A DNA stretch of 64,000 nt from Desulfofarcimen acetoxidans DSM 771. GTDB lineage: Bacteria > Bacillota > Desulfotomaculia > Desulfotomaculales > Desulfofarciminaceae. The stretch covers positions 496,001 through 560,000 of the forward strand of contig NC_013216.1 of the NCBI RefSeq assembly GCF_000024205.1, read 5' to 3'. This document shows positions 25,591 to 34,576 of this stretch, piece after piece. The notes under the pieces are model-generated. The model saw only the letters and a program-made list of their open reading frames with translations. It made no database searches and had not been told where the DNA came from. Within the stretch, counting starts at the first letter, position 1. Every line of letters begins with the position of its first letter. A program made the position numbers and the translations under genes.

Positions 25591-27539
25591 CAAACGTTAT
25601 TTTTTTAAATTATCATTAAACCATTTCTCAATATAATACGAAAAATTTATTGACGAATTAATGATCTCTATTAACTCAAGTGGATGGGGTAAATTAAACA
25701 GATTAACCAATACATCAATGCTATTAGGAATATTCGTCCCATTCCAATGACGTACACCAATAGGTTGCAACCTTTGCTCTGATATAGTTAGGTCACCAAG
25801 TTCTTTCTGTAATTTTTGGGGAGACATTTTTTTGTAATTTCTAGCCAATAACCAGGCGGCTAAATTAATCACGAGCATAGCCAATACTTTTAAAAAGCAA
25901 TAGGCATCAACCCTTTCCGGATTACGAAGGAAAACCTGTTGTAAATCAAGGGAACCCTTCAAAAATCTAAAACTGATTTCAATATCGTTCCTACTCCGGT
26001 AGCGGGTGAGAAGTTCGTTAGCATCAACTTTCTCTTTATCGTGGTTGGTTAAAAGCACAAAAATACCGTCAGTTTTCTCTAGTTCAGGAATTATTGCTTC
26101 ATCTTTTGACCAGGACATAACAAGAGCATCGTGCTGATTTAGCCCAATTTCTACATTGAACAGCCTACGCATTTCAGGTTGCCCTTTGAAAATATTATCT
26201 ACCGCCTTTTCACAGGCTTCCTTGGTAATTAAGTTGCGTTTGTTGAGCTTGCTATTGAGTTCTACTAAGGCATCTTCAGTGCTGGTTATACGTTTTTGAC
26301 GACGTTCTTCTTCCTTAGGTTTTTTATTTAAATCACAATAAATAATTGCCCTAATAGTATGGATTACAAATTTTCGCTCACCTTTTTTACGACGCTTTTT
26401 ATCCTTTTTATCTTTTGAGAGAGGATCAATTTCTATTTTAAATGTATATTCTGTCTCAAATGCCTCGTAGTGTTTAGGTAGATTTCTTTCTATTTCTTTT
26501 TTTGAGCGATACTCAATAGAAACAAAATCATCTTTTTCAGTGTTATTTAATTGCTCTAAAACCCAATTTTTCGATAGTTCGTCCTTAAGTGGGCCAATAA
26601 ATAACGCCTTTTTGTTGCTATTGGCGAGCATCAAATGCATGTTATCTTGGGTCAGAATACCACGATCAATAATCATCTCAAATTCTTGGCCGTCGGTAAT
26701 TTCCTTGACCTTCTCAAATGAACGCTCAAAAGTAGTGCCACCTTGAACATTACCGGGATCAATTGTGGATGTTACCGGCAAAGATGCACCAGCGGATATA
26801 GTAAGATTGAGGATTAATTGTTTTAAACCCGGCATGCCCCCGTATCCATATTGAACCTTATCGTTATTTTCCATATCACCATAGACCGGAACGGAAGATG
26901 TATCGTTGTAAAAAGTGTTAAGTGGAATATCAAATCTCTTGGATGCCGATAAAACAACATCTTGCAATACATTAGCCATATATTTTGCATTTGAGTTTAA
27001 AGTATCAAGGGCTCTGCCCATTTTGTCATCATTAAATTTTTTGGCCGGTATACCGAGTATTGTTTCAACTTGCCAATTTTCACAAGCTTCTTCAAATTTA
27101 TATAAACGGGTAAGGTCTTTATTTCTGCCAAGCATATCGCCTATCATTATTTCACATGCTAGACCAGTGCTTACCCGACAATTAGAACCATTGGATCTTT
27201 CTTCACGTAAATGTTCATAAGTAACATATTCTTCATCAATAAAATCGTCAATTATTTTACCGATGCCAAGGCTTCTAGCTAAAAAAACACCGATGAGTAC
27301 TGCACCTGAGGGATTTGCCTTCGGAACTTCTACTTTTAATTCGGGCATTATCTTCATCAACGCTTCAGGCGGTAATTTGGCCAGTTGTTCTAAAATAGGT
27401 TGTAAGTCCATAACGATCCCTCACTAATAGTTTTTTACTAGTAGTAAGGATTCGACACAAAAGGGGAATATCCTCCCATTTTATGGATCACTTATTTTTA
27501 TGGTTGTAATTAACATTGCTTATGCACCATTATCTGGCA
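25587..27539 (-). mobile_element. IS1634/IS4-like insertion sequence (boundaries approximate)
   Basis: One large transposase gene fills the element. Candidate ends CTACCAAACG (left) and, complementing the right end, CTGCCAGATA are only weakly similar, and I could not identify a target duplication. It separates a lipoprotein N terminus from a possible C-terminal fragment. Confidence 0.7.
25597..27411 (-). CDS. IS1634-family-like transposase
   Basis: 604 residues, intact. DDE residues are likely the Asp in F-Y-N-D-T-S-S-V, the Asp in M-I-I-D-R-G-I and the Glu in D-I-E-I-S-F-R-F-L-K-G, the usual arrangement of large IS4-superfamily (IS1634) enzymes with a long insertion before the Glu. A Lys/Arg-rich segment (about 330-345) may bind DNA. 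It is only distantly related to the transposase at 40032. Confidence 0.88.
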   Translation of the reverse strand: MDLQPILEQLAKLPPEALMKIMPELKVEVPKANPSGAVLIGVFLARSLGIGKIIDDFIDEEYVTYEHLREERSNGSNCRVSTGLACEIMIGDMLGRNKDLTRLYKFEEACENWQVETILGIPAKKFNDDKMGRALDTLNSNAKYMANVLQDVVLSASKRFDIPLNTFYNDTSSVPVYGDMENNDKVQYGYGGMPGLKQLILNLTISAGASLPVTSTIDPGNVQGGTTFERSFEKVKEITDGQEFEMIIDRGILTQDNMHLMLANSNKKALFIGPLKDELSKNWVLEQLNNTEKDDFVSIEYRSKKEIERNLPKHYEAFETEYTFKIEIDPLSKDKKDKKRRKKGERKFVIHTIRAIIYCDLNKKPKEEERRQKRITSTEDALVELNSKLNKRNLITKEACEKAVDNIFKGQPEMRRLFNVEIGLNQHDALVMSWSKDEAIIPELEKTDGIFVLLTNHDKEKVDANELLTRYRSRNDIEISFRFLKGSLDLQQVFLRNPERVDAYCFLKVLAMLVINLAAWLLARNYKKMSPQKLQKELGDLTISEQRLQPIGVRHWNGTNIPNSIDVLVNLFNLPHPLELIEIINSSINFSYYIEKWFNDNLKK

Positions 27540-27542
27540 GTC

Positions 27543-27866
27543 TTAAATTTTATAATGCGGAAGTTGGGCTGTAATGTTGGCATAATACTTAATAATACCA
27601 CCTGGTTTAATGTTTTTTACTTTTTTACTCAAGTCCTTATTTTTTGTCGAGATATTATTTCTTCCTACCCAAAGTTCAACATTTATTAAATCACTGTCTG
27701 TTACATTCTTCACAATAATTTTAAGCTTTTTCTGTTTTGTTTTTGTGATATCTCCATAAGTTTTGACATCAACAATTGGATCAGGTGGGATATAAACATC
27801 ATTTGAACACCCTATTAACATAATAATTAACGATAGAATGACTAAAAGAAATATTGCTCTTAGCAT
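27543..27866 (-). CDS. small lipoprotein, possibly truncated
   Basis: 107 residues from ATG 27866 (GTG 27881 is an alternative). Signal peptide with lipobox I-M-L-I-G-C-S. The mature part looks like a small immunoglobulin-like beta domain (L-K-I-I-V-K-N-V-T-D-S-D and V-E-L-W-V-G). The stop falls just inside the presumed edge of the IS element, so the native C terminus may be the fragment at 25420-25590. Confidence 0.6.
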   Translation of the reverse strand: MLRAIFLLVILSLIIMLIGCSNDVYIPPDPIVDVKTYGDITKTKQKKLKIIVKNVTDSDLINVELWVGRNNISTKNKDLSKKVKNIKPGGIIKYYANITAQLPHYKI

Positions 27867-28041
27867 TTTCAATTGATCCACAACCCGTCTACATTAGTGA
27901 TTATCAACTTCCTATCTTCATAATTTTTTAAACATTTCTAAAATATTATAATAAAAAATTTAATAACATTAATATTCATTGTTATAATTTGCTGCCGAGC
28001 TGAAATGTTTCTTTCAACCTCTATTGCTTTTTGAAAATCAA

Positions 28042-28329
28042 TTATATATCTGTTACCATAGTTCCGTGCTTATAATCATACTCAATACCTTTAGATATAT
28101 AAATATTTAATATTTTAACATTTTTAAACCATGGATGATTAACATCTACACCTGTATCTATTACAGCTATTCGTAATTTATTTGCTTTGTAGCTGTTTAT
28201 ATCAATTTTATCAATATTAATTACTTGTTTTTCCCATCTAGCTACCTAATTAGCACCGAACACTGCAGGTGGATTAAATAGATTTAAGAAGCTAAGAATT
28301 AAGAACAAAACAAACAACCTTGTTTTCAT
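28042..28329 (-). pseudogene. decayed subtilisin-like serine protease
   Basis: From ATG 28329 a signal peptide is followed by an in-frame TAG and then by R-I-A-V-I-D-T-G-V-D-V-N-H-P, the catalytic-Asp motif of S8 subtilases, and K-H-G-T-M-V, the catalytic-His motif. A TAA at 28042 ends it; no catalytic-Ser region follows. Full subtilases exceed 300 residues, so this is an N-terminal remnant with one nonsense mutation. Confidence 0.8.
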
Positions 28330-28350
28330 GAATCCTCCAATATAGATAGG

Positions 28351-28380
28351 AAGGGTATGTCTTTTAAGGAACATACCCTT
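28351..28380. terminator. perfect 10-bp hairpin
   Basis: AAGGGTATGT (28351-28360) and ACATACCCTT (28371-28380) around a 10-base loop, followed on the plus strand by TTATATAA. Stem is terminator-like but the T tail is poor. Confidence 0.4.
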
Positions 28381-28446
28381 TTATATAAGTCAAAGAATTA
28401 TTTAATAACATTATACATGGCGAAAATACCCTGTTGTTGGTGATAT

Positions 28447-28612
28447 ATGTATGGATTAAAAACACGGGATAAAACCTGGAGATTTTGGGAATTGTATGTT
28501 CACGTATGTAAGATAGAAGCACTCCAAGAAGCTTACAAAATGGCCAAAAATAAAAATGGAGCACTCAAGCTTATAATTGAGCCAATATTCGAGGCTGATT
28601 TCCAAGAAGGGT
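28447..28612 (+). pseudogene. group II intron reverse transcriptase fragment (N terminus)
   Basis: The reading W-E-L-Y-V-H-V-C-K-I-E-A-L-Q-E-A-Y and A-K-N-K-N-G-A matches the N-terminal end of intron-encoded reverse transcriptases, which continue P-G-x-D-G. Here the frame diverges at that point. Catalytic Y-A-D-D and maturase parts are absent, and no intron RNA domain V was found nearby. Confidence 0.6.
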
Positions 28613-28614
28613 CG

Positions 28615-28779
28615 TATGAATTCTTTAGCCTTTTTACCCATGTCAGTGCCTTCTTTAATAGCGGCACGGAACATGTCCCTGTGAAATATGCGTAATCGCC
28701 AGTTCCTTAACCAATACCTCTGCTTGAGTGCCTTTGCCTGCACCCGGGGAGGTCCCATAATTAAAAGATTCACAAACAA
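28615..28779 (-). pseudogene. adenylate kinase (adk) N-terminal fragment
   Basis: The minus strand starts L-L-I-M-G-P-P, then after a frameshift the bases spell the P-loop G-K-G-T-Q-A-E-V-L-V-K-E-L in another frame, and after a second shift D-M-F-R-A-A-I-K-E-G-T-D-M-G-K-K-A-K-E. These are the first ~55 residues of a clostridial adenylate kinase. The remainder is missing, and the fragment abuts the reverse transcriptase scrap. Confidence 0.8.
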
Positions 28780-28879
28780 TCCCTCTTGCGCTTGTCTTTA
28801 TATATTAAGGCAATACCTCCATTAAATTCTATTATAACGTAAATTATCAGCTTAAGGAAGTAAAAAAATCGGTTACTTA

Positions 28880-28891
28880 ATGACAAGTCAT
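28880..28891. promoter_or_regulatory. operator-like palindrome upstream of opuA
   Basis: ATGACAAGTCAT is a perfect palindrome 164 bp before opuAA in an otherwise AT-rich 275-bp gap (28780-29054). No c-di-AMP riboswitch pattern was recognised there. Role unproven. Confidence 0.25.
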
Positions 28892-29054
28892 AGATAAATT
28901 ATGCTCTATTATTTAGTGGTCTATCATTTTTCTGTAAGGCGAAATATCCTTATAGAGAGATAGATAAATATTAAAATCTTTCTCAAAATGAAAATATAAT
29001 GATGAAAAGGCAACTAAATTAATTACAAGAAATAAATATAGAAAGGGCAAAAAC

Positions 29055-30251
29055 ATGTCCAAAATAATAGTACAAGACATAATAAAAATATTCGGTGACC
29101 ATCCGGAACAGGCACTTAAGCTTTTAAAACAAAATGTTTCAAAAAAAGAAATATTAAAAAAGACCAAACAAACTATAGGTGTCTATAATGTGAATTTCGA
29201 GGTAGGAACTGGAGAAATCTTTGTCCTTATGGGGTTGTCCGGCAGTGGAAAATCGACTTTACTTCGCCTGTTAAATAGACTAATTGAACCTACCAGGGGG
29301 AAAGTCTATATTGATGGAGAAAATGTCACAGCAGTTGATGATGAAAAACTCAGAGAGATTAGGCGTAAAAAAATTGGTATGGTGTTTCAACGTTTTGCTC
29401 TCTTCCCTCACCGAACTATTTTAGAAAACGTTGCTTACGGCCTGGAAATACAAGGTATGGGGAAAGAGGAAAGGGCTAAAAAAGCTAGGGAAACACTGAA
29501 ACTAGTTGGCCTAAGTGGATGGGAAGACAGTTATCCCGGGCAACTTAGTGGCGGCATGCAGCAGCGAGTAGGGTTAGCTCGTGCTTTAGCCAGCGACCCT
29601 GATATTTTGCTTATGGACGAGGCTTTTAGTGCGTTAGACCCTCTAATTCGTAAGGAAATGCAAGATGAATTGCTTTCTCTTCAAGAGCAAATGAACAAAA
29701 CCATAATTTTTGTAACGCATGACCTTGACGAGGCATTAAAAATAGGGGACAGGATAGCGCTTATGAATGATGGAACTATTGTCCAAATTGGTACTCCTGA
29801 AGAGATATTAACAAATCCGGCAAATGAATATGTGGAAAAGTTTGTTGAAGATGTAGATATGACCAAAGTTTTAACGGCTGAAGGAGTAATGAAGCGCCCG
29901 GATGTAATCGTACGTCTTAAAGACGGTCCAAGATCCGCATTACGGCTAATGCGCGAAAATGGTATATCCAGCATTTTTGTAGTTGGTAAAGACAGGAAAC
30001 TGGTCGGTTTAGTAGTTGCTGATGATGCGCTAAAAGCTACTCAGGAGAAGAGGGATTTTAGTAATATTATTATTGAAGATGTGCCAACTGTTGCTCCTGA
30101 TACACCCATTAATGATTTAATGTCGTTGGTGGCAGAATCAAAATATCCTATTGCCGTAATAAATGAAGATAGACGCTTGCTTGGCATAATTGTACGGGGT
30201 GCTGTTCTGGCCGGGTTGGTTAGAAGAGGTGGTGATGATAATGTTGCCTAA
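29055..30251 (+). CDS. opuAA: glycine betaine/proline ABC transporter ATP-binding protein with CBS domains
   Basis: 398 residues. Walker A G-L-S-G-S-G-K-S-T, signature L-S-G-G-M-Q-Q-R-V-G-L, Walker B I-L-L-M-D-E-A-F-S-A-L-D. After about residue 270 a tandem CBS pair follows, which in OpuA proteins senses ionic strength or c-di-AMP. It energises uptake of compatible solutes. The permease start lies inside its 3' end (11-bp overlap). The F-S-A-L-D variant of Walker B is typical of this subfamily. Confidence 0.95.
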   Translation: MSKIIVQDIIKIFGDHPEQALKLLKQNVSKKEILKKTKQTIGVYNVNFEVGTGEIFVLMGLSGSGKSTLLRLLNRLIEPTRGKVYIDGENVTAVDDEKLREIRRKKIGMVFQRFALFPHRTILENVAYGLEIQGMGKEERAKKARETLKLVGLSGWEDSYPGQLSGGMQQRVGLARALASDPDILLMDEAFSALDPLIRKEMQDELLSLQEQMNKTIIFVTHDLDEALKIGDRIALMNDGTIVQIGTPEEILTNPANEYVEKFVEDVDMTKVLTAEGVMKRPDVIVRLKDGPRSALRLMRENGISSIFVVGKDRKLVGLVVADDALKATQEKRDFSNIIIEDVPTVAPDTPINDLMSLVAESKYPIAVINEDRRLLGIIVRGAVLAGLVRRGGDDNVA

Positions 30252-31074
30252 AATCCCTATTGGGGATTGGATTGAGTCAGTTGTTGAAATTATAGGTAAT
30301 TACTTTGGTCCCCTTTTTGATATTATTACGGGCGTGATAAATTTTTTGGTAGGGAGTCTATATGAATTATTTATTATAACACCTGCGCCTATTTTCATAG
30401 TTTTAGTTATGGCTTTTATTTGGGTGATTAGTAAAAGAATTGTCTTATCAATAGGTTCTGGCCTAGGATTATTACTAATTTATAATTTGCAGCTATGGGT
30501 ACCTTCAATGGAAACTCTGGCGCTGGTTTTGTCAGCAACATTTTTTGCATTGATTATAAGTTTTCCTATCGGCATACTTACAGCCAGAAGCGGTGTTTTT
30601 CATAAAGCTGTTATGCCGGTTCTAGATTTAATGCAAACTATGCCGCCTTTTGTATATCTTGTTCCCGCAGTTATTTTCTTTCAGATAGGAAATGTTCCAG
30701 GGTTAATTGCTACTATTATATTTGCTATGCCCCCTGTAATTCGCTTAACCGGGCTAGGGATTAGACAAGTTCCGGTTGAGTTGATTGAAGCAGCCGAAGC
30801 TTTTGGCTCCACACCGGGCCAAAAACTAGTTAAGGTTCAGATTCCTTTAGCACTTCCTACCATTATGGCCGGGGTTAACCAGTGTATTTTATTAGCTCTA
30901 TCCATGGTAGTAATTGCCGCCATGATTGGAGCCGGAGGTCTCGGAAGTGTGGTTTTAAGAGGTATTCAAAGATTACAAGTTGGTGTAGGCTTTGAGGGTG
31001 GTTTGGCTATAGTTATAATCGCCATAATTTTAGACCGGATAACTCAAAGTTTAAGCAAAAAAAATAAAACATAA
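30241..31074 (+). CDS. opuAB: glycine betaine ABC transporter permease
   Basis: About 277 residues; ATG 30241 overlaps opuAA. Five to six membrane helices, with the coupling motif E-A-A-E-A-F-G-S-T-P-G-Q and A-L-P-T-I-M-A-G-V-N-Q near the C terminus, characteristic of ProW/OpuAB. A cytoplasm-proximal N-terminal amphipathic segment (W-I-E-S-V-V) is retained. It forms the channel for betaine uptake with opuAA and opuAC. Confidence 0.94.
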   Translation: MLPKIPIGDWIESVVEIIGNYFGPLFDIITGVINFLVGSLYELFIITPAPIFIVLVMAFIWVISKRIVLSIGSGLGLLLIYNLQLWVPSMETLALVLSATFFALIISFPIGILTARSGVFHKAVMPVLDLMQTMPPFVYLVPAVIFFQIGNVPGLIATIIFAMPPVIRLTGLGIRQVPVELIEAAEAFGSTPGQKLVKVQIPLALPTIMAGVNQCILLALSMVVIAAMIGAGGLGSVVLRGIQRLQVGVGFEGGLAIVIIAIILDRITQSLSKKNKT

Positions 31075-31089
31075 GGGAGGAATTTTTAG

Positions 31090-31989
31090 GTGCGAAAGAT
31101 TTTTAAGTTATTAGGTATTGTTGGTATGCTGATTGCGTTAAGTACATTACTCTTTGGTTGCGGCAGTAGTGACTCCAAAGATGGTCAAAGAAATGTCAGT
31201 GTTAAAGAAAAATTTAATGGTGAGATTATTGGTATCGAGCCTGGTGCCGGTTTGATGAAGAAAACTGAACAAGCTATTAAGGATTATGGTCTTGATTTTA
31301 CTCTTCGTGATAGCAGTAGTGCAGGTATGTCTGCTACTCTAGCCAATAAAATTAAGAATAAGGAATGGGTTATAGTAACTGGTTGGACACCACACTGGAA
31401 ATGGGCAGCTTATGATTTAAAATATCTTGAAGATCCTAAAAAAGTTTTTGGTGAAGAGGAACATATTTCGACTATTGCACGTAAAGGATTAGCAGAAGAT
31501 AAGCCGGAAGCTTATAAAATATTGGACAATTTTCACTGGACCCCAGATGATATGCAGACTGTTATGTTAGATGTTCATGAGGGTATGAGTCCGGACGATG
31601 CTGCTAAGAAGTGGATTGCTGCGCACCGGGATAAAGTTGTTGAATGGACTAAAGATGTAGATAAGTCTGCTGCTGCAGGAAAAACAGTTAAGTTAGGTTA
31701 TGTTGAGTGGGATTCTGAAATTGCCAGTACACATGTTGTTAAAAATGTAATGCAGGACTTAGGATTCAAAGCTGAAGCTACTCCGGTAGATAATGCAATA
31801 ATGTGGCAAGGCGTATCACAGGGTAGTTTTGATGCTATGGTATCAGCATGGTTACCAGGTACTCATGGAGATCTCTATGATAAAGTAAAGGATACAATTG
31901 ACAACCTTGGTCCAAACTTGGAAGGAGCAAAAATTGGTCTTGTAGTTCCAGACTATGTGACTATTAACTCAATAGAAGAATTAAAATAA
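31090..31989 (+). CDS. opuAC: glycine betaine-binding lipoprotein
   Basis: 299 residues from GTG 31090 behind GGGAGG. Lipobox L-L-F-G-C, so membrane-anchored. The ligand site contains the Trp-rich segment G-W-T-P-H-W-K-W, part of the aromatic cage that binds quaternary ammonium groups by cation-pi contacts; another Trp lies in I-M-W-Q-G. It is the last gene of the opuA operon. A very recent partial duplicate lies at 20860-24400. Confidence 0.95.
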   Translation: MRKIFKLLGIVGMLIALSTLLFGCGSSDSKDGQRNVSVKEKFNGEIIGIEPGAGLMKKTEQAIKDYGLDFTLRDSSSAGMSATLANKIKNKEWVIVTGWTPHWKWAAYDLKYLEDPKKVFGEEEHISTIARKGLAEDKPEAYKILDNFHWTPDDMQTVMLDVHEGMSPDDAAKKWIAAHRDKVVEWTKDVDKSAAAGKTVKLGYVEWDSEIASTHVVKNVMQDLGFKAEATPVDNAIMWQGVSQGSFDAMVSAWLPGTHGDLYDKVKDTIDNLGPNLEGAKIGLVVPDYVTINSIEELK

Positions 31990-31994
31990 TTTAG

Positions 31995-32024
31995 CAGACG
32001 GCCTTTTGCCGCCTGTTTTTTTTT
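31995..32024 (+). terminator. intrinsic terminator of the opuA operon
   Basis: Stem CAGACGGC (31995-32002) with GCCGCCTG (32008-32015), one A-C mismatch, loop CTTTT, then nine T. It starts six bases after the opuAC stop. Confidence 0.88.
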
Positions 32025-32132
32025 GAAGCAGCAGATACCAAAATTAAAAGAGATATGCCCATAAAAAATGGAGTTTGATCTAAAAGTGTACTATAATAGT
32101 ATATATTTTAGAATTTTGCGGGGGAAAGTCAT

Positions 32133-33506
32133 TTGGCTTACTTGAAATCAACTCGGTTAAACTTTAATAAAAGATTTTCCTTGACACCAGTTCAACTAAT
32201 GGTTTTAGGGTATTTTTTATTTACTATTATAGGAGCCATGCTTTTAATTTCACCTTTTTCCCTAAATACAGGTAAACAATTAAATTTAATTGACGCTTTT
32301 TTTACTGCTACCAGTGCCGTTAGTGTAACAGGACTGACCGTTGTTAGTACCCCCGACACTTTTAGCTTAACGGGTAGGATAATACTGTCATTTTTATTGC
32401 AATTTGGCGGTATCGGGATTATGGTACTTGGTACTTTGGTTTATATACTAAGTGGAACAAAAATACATTTACGGACTTATGCGATGATTCGGATTGAGCA
32501 GAATCAAACATCAATACATGGCATGGTTTCTCTTATGCTTTTCATACTCAAAGTTGCTGTTATATTCGAAATTTTAGGCGCAATTATCCTAACCTCCCGC
32601 TTTTTTATAAACTATCATATGCCCTTCTCAGATGCTCTAGGTATGGGCATATTTTACAGTATCTCCGGTTTTACTAACGCAGGCTTTGACTTGTTTGGGC
32701 ATGGCTTACAAAATTTTCAGCAGGACTATTTAATACAAAGTGTTATTAGTATCTTACTGCTGTCAGGCGCTATTGGTTTTCCTGTTTTGTTGGAAGCCCA
32801 CTCTTACTATTTATCCTTACGAAAAAAAACTCGATTTACTTTTTCCCTTTACACAAAAGTTACAACTATGACTTTTCTGATATTATTGTTTTTAGGCTTT
32901 ATTTTTGTATTATTGTCCGAACTACACGGCCCCCTTGCTAATATGTCCTGGCAAGAAAAAGTTTCAGTAGCTTTTTTTCATTCTCTGAATACGCGCAGCG
33001 GGGGCTTCAGTACCATTGATATAAATGTTTTCTCTACACCAACTTTACTGTTTTTATCTTTGCTAATGTTCATAGGTGCCTCTCCCAGTAGCTGCGGGGG
33101 TGGAATCCGTACTACAACTTTTGCAATAAACCTAATTAGTGTATTTTCCTATATGCGAGGCAGAAATAGCGTTAAAATAATGAATCGTGAATTATATCCG
33201 GAGGACATTCTAAGGTCATTCATGGTCTCTTTTTTTGCGGCCATGCTTGTGATCCTATCAGTAATATTTTTGATGGAGACAGAGAACTTTGCTTCAAGGG
33301 AAATATTGTTTGAAGTATGTTCAGCTTTCGGTACTACCGGACTGTCCACTGGTATTGCAACGAATTTAAGCGTTACGGGAAAATTGATAATTATTTTCTT
33401 AATGTTTGTAGGTCGTGTGGGTATCTTGTCATTGTTAATGCTGCTGCATAATCATCGGTTAAGAGATAAGTATCATATTATAAAAGAAAGGATTATAGTT
33501 GGATAA
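32133..33506 (+). CDS. ktrB: potassium uptake membrane subunit, KtrB/TrkH family
   Basis: 457 residues from a TTG behind GGGGGAAAG. Four M1-P-M2 repeats with selectivity-filter glycines are visible: S-A-V-S-V-T-G-L-T, the G-F-T-N-A-G-F-D region, N-T-R-S-G-G-F-S and A-F-G-T-T-G-L-S-T-G. Length suits KtrB rather than proteobacterial TrkH. It takes up K+ in the first phase of osmotic adaptation, which fits the betaine importer just upstream. The regulatory subunit follows. Confidence 0.93.
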   Translation: MAYLKSTRLNFNKRFSLTPVQLMVLGYFLFTIIGAMLLISPFSLNTGKQLNLIDAFFTATSAVSVTGLTVVSTPDTFSLTGRIILSFLLQFGGIGIMVLGTLVYILSGTKIHLRTYAMIRIEQNQTSIHGMVSLMLFILKVAVIFEILGAIILTSRFFINYHMPFSDALGMGIFYSISGFTNAGFDLFGHGLQNFQQDYLIQSVISILLLSGAIGFPVLLEAHSYYLSLRKKTRFTFSLYTKVTTMTFLILLFLGFIFVLLSELHGPLANMSWQEKVSVAFFHSLNTRSGGFSTIDINVFSTPTLLFLSLLMFIGASPSSCGGGIRTTTFAINLISVFSYMRGRNSVKIMNRELYPEDILRSFMVSFFAAMLVILSVIFLMETENFASREILFEVCSAFGTTGLSTGIATNLSVTGKLIIIFLMFVGRVGILSLLMLLHNHRLRDKYHIIKERIIVG

Positions 33507-33602
33507 CTATTATCACAGAAAAACCAGAAGGTCAATATAAATTTTCAAGAGTACCGGTGTCTGGCGCTATGCAAAAGAAGAAGGTTTAATCCGGTTAGGG
33601 GG

Positions 33603-34280
33603 TTGTTTAAAGTCAAAAAAAAATCTATTATCGTTATAGGGATTGGCAGATTTGGTCGTGGAGTGATCGAAGGCCTTTTTGAAAGGGGTCATGATATATT
33701 AGCCATAGATAGAGATGAGGCAGCTTTAGATGATGTGCGTGATATGATAGTTTCTGGCACTATTTTAGATGTGGAAGATGACGAAGAATTAAGCCGGATT
33801 ATCGGAAAGAACAATTTTGAAGAAGCGGTGGTTGCAATGGGTAATGATTTTGAAGGAACACTTATTGCCACCCATGTACTGAAAGAGGCTGGGATTTCAG
33901 TTTCCGTCAAAGCTGCCAGCGAAAGAAGAGGGATTGTGCTTAAAAAAATGGGTGCAGACCGAGTCGTTTTTCCTGAAAGAGATATGGGTCGAAGGTTAGC
34001 CCATCTTATTTCTAACGATGCGATTATTGATCTCTTAGAGTTACCACAAGGGTTTGTAGTAGAGCAGATGGAAGTGGGTGTCAGGTTTACCGAACGAACC
34101 TTTGTTGAAATGAATATTCCCAAAAGGTTTGCCGTATATGTCCTGTTAATTTACCGTGACAACCAATCTATACTACCTCAGGCAAATACTCGACTTAAAA
34201 AGGGAGATGAGATTATCATTTTTGGTCAGAGAGATAAACTGGAATTATTTGAATTGGAAAACCTTAGGGATGATAAATAA
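33603..34280 (+). CDS. ktrA: potassium uptake regulatory subunit, KtrA/TrkA (RCK) family
   Basis: 225 residues from TTG 33603. RCK-N domain with the nucleotide-binding G-I-G-R-F-G-R-G motif at about residues 13-20 and acidic D-R-D at the end of strand 2; RCK-C (TrkA-C) domain from about 135. It forms a cytoplasmic ring that gates KtrB in response to ATP/ADP or c-di-AMP. The 96-bp gap to ktrB shows no clear terminator. Hairpin repeat H copy 2 follows. Confidence 0.93.
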   Translation: MFKVKKKSIIVIGIGRFGRGVIEGLFERGHDILAIDRDEAALDDVRDMIVSGTILDVEDDEELSRIIGKNNFEEAVVAMGNDFEGTLIATHVLKEAGISVSVKAASERRGIVLKKMGADRVVFPERDMGRRLAHLISNDAIIDLLELPQGFVVEQMEVGVRFTERTFVEMNIPKRFAVYVLLIYRDNQSILPQANTRLKKGDEIIIFGQRDKLELFELENLRDDK

Positions 34281-34349
34281 ATTCTAATGATGCATCGTCC
34301 CCTCTCATCAGGAGAGTTGGCAATTCCATATTTACAATCCAAATCCATT

Positions 34350-34416
34350 AATATTGTGAAGCTGATAGCTCCTATCTGGGATAATTGTTCAGGTAGGAGT
34401 TTGTATTTGGCACTAA
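34350..34416 (+). repeat. dispersed hairpin repeat H, copy 2
   Basis: Core hairpin arms CTCCTATCTG (34369-34378) and CAGGTAGGAG (34390-34399). An A-to-G change in the outer left arm still pairs as G-T. It lies about 90 bp after the ktrA stop. Similarity to copy 1 fades upstream of about 34340 and after CACTAAG. Confidence 0.85.
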
Positions 34417-34505
34417 GAATCTACTTCCTTTTAAAAAAACCGATTTGCCGGACTGAAATGTTTTTAACAATACCTGATCTGAATTAAAAACAATAGAAAC
34501 AGGTA

Positions 34506-34556
34506 TTGACAGGATATGTTTTTATGAGTAAATTAGTGAGTAAGTACTTACTAACT
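34506..34556 (+). promoter_or_regulatory. promoter and palindromic operator of the TetR-RND operon
   Basis: TTGACA (34506-34511) with a weak -10 TAAATT at 34529-34534. The perfect palindrome AGTAAGTACTTACT (34539-34552), with flanking half-matches, covers the expected transcription start, a typical TetR-family autorepression site. Confidence 0.65.
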
Positions 34557-34576
34557 ATGGATCGGTGGTGGTTTTT

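Noticed and set aside
25587..27539. Exact ends and target duplication of the first IS1634-like element
   Set aside because: Inverted-repeat similarity at the edges is too weak to fix the boundary by eye; only approximate limits are given.
28780..29054. c-di-AMP (ydaO) riboswitch before the opuA operon
   Set aside because: The gap is AT-rich and lacks the conserved GGGGAACC-like blocks; only a short palindrome was seen.
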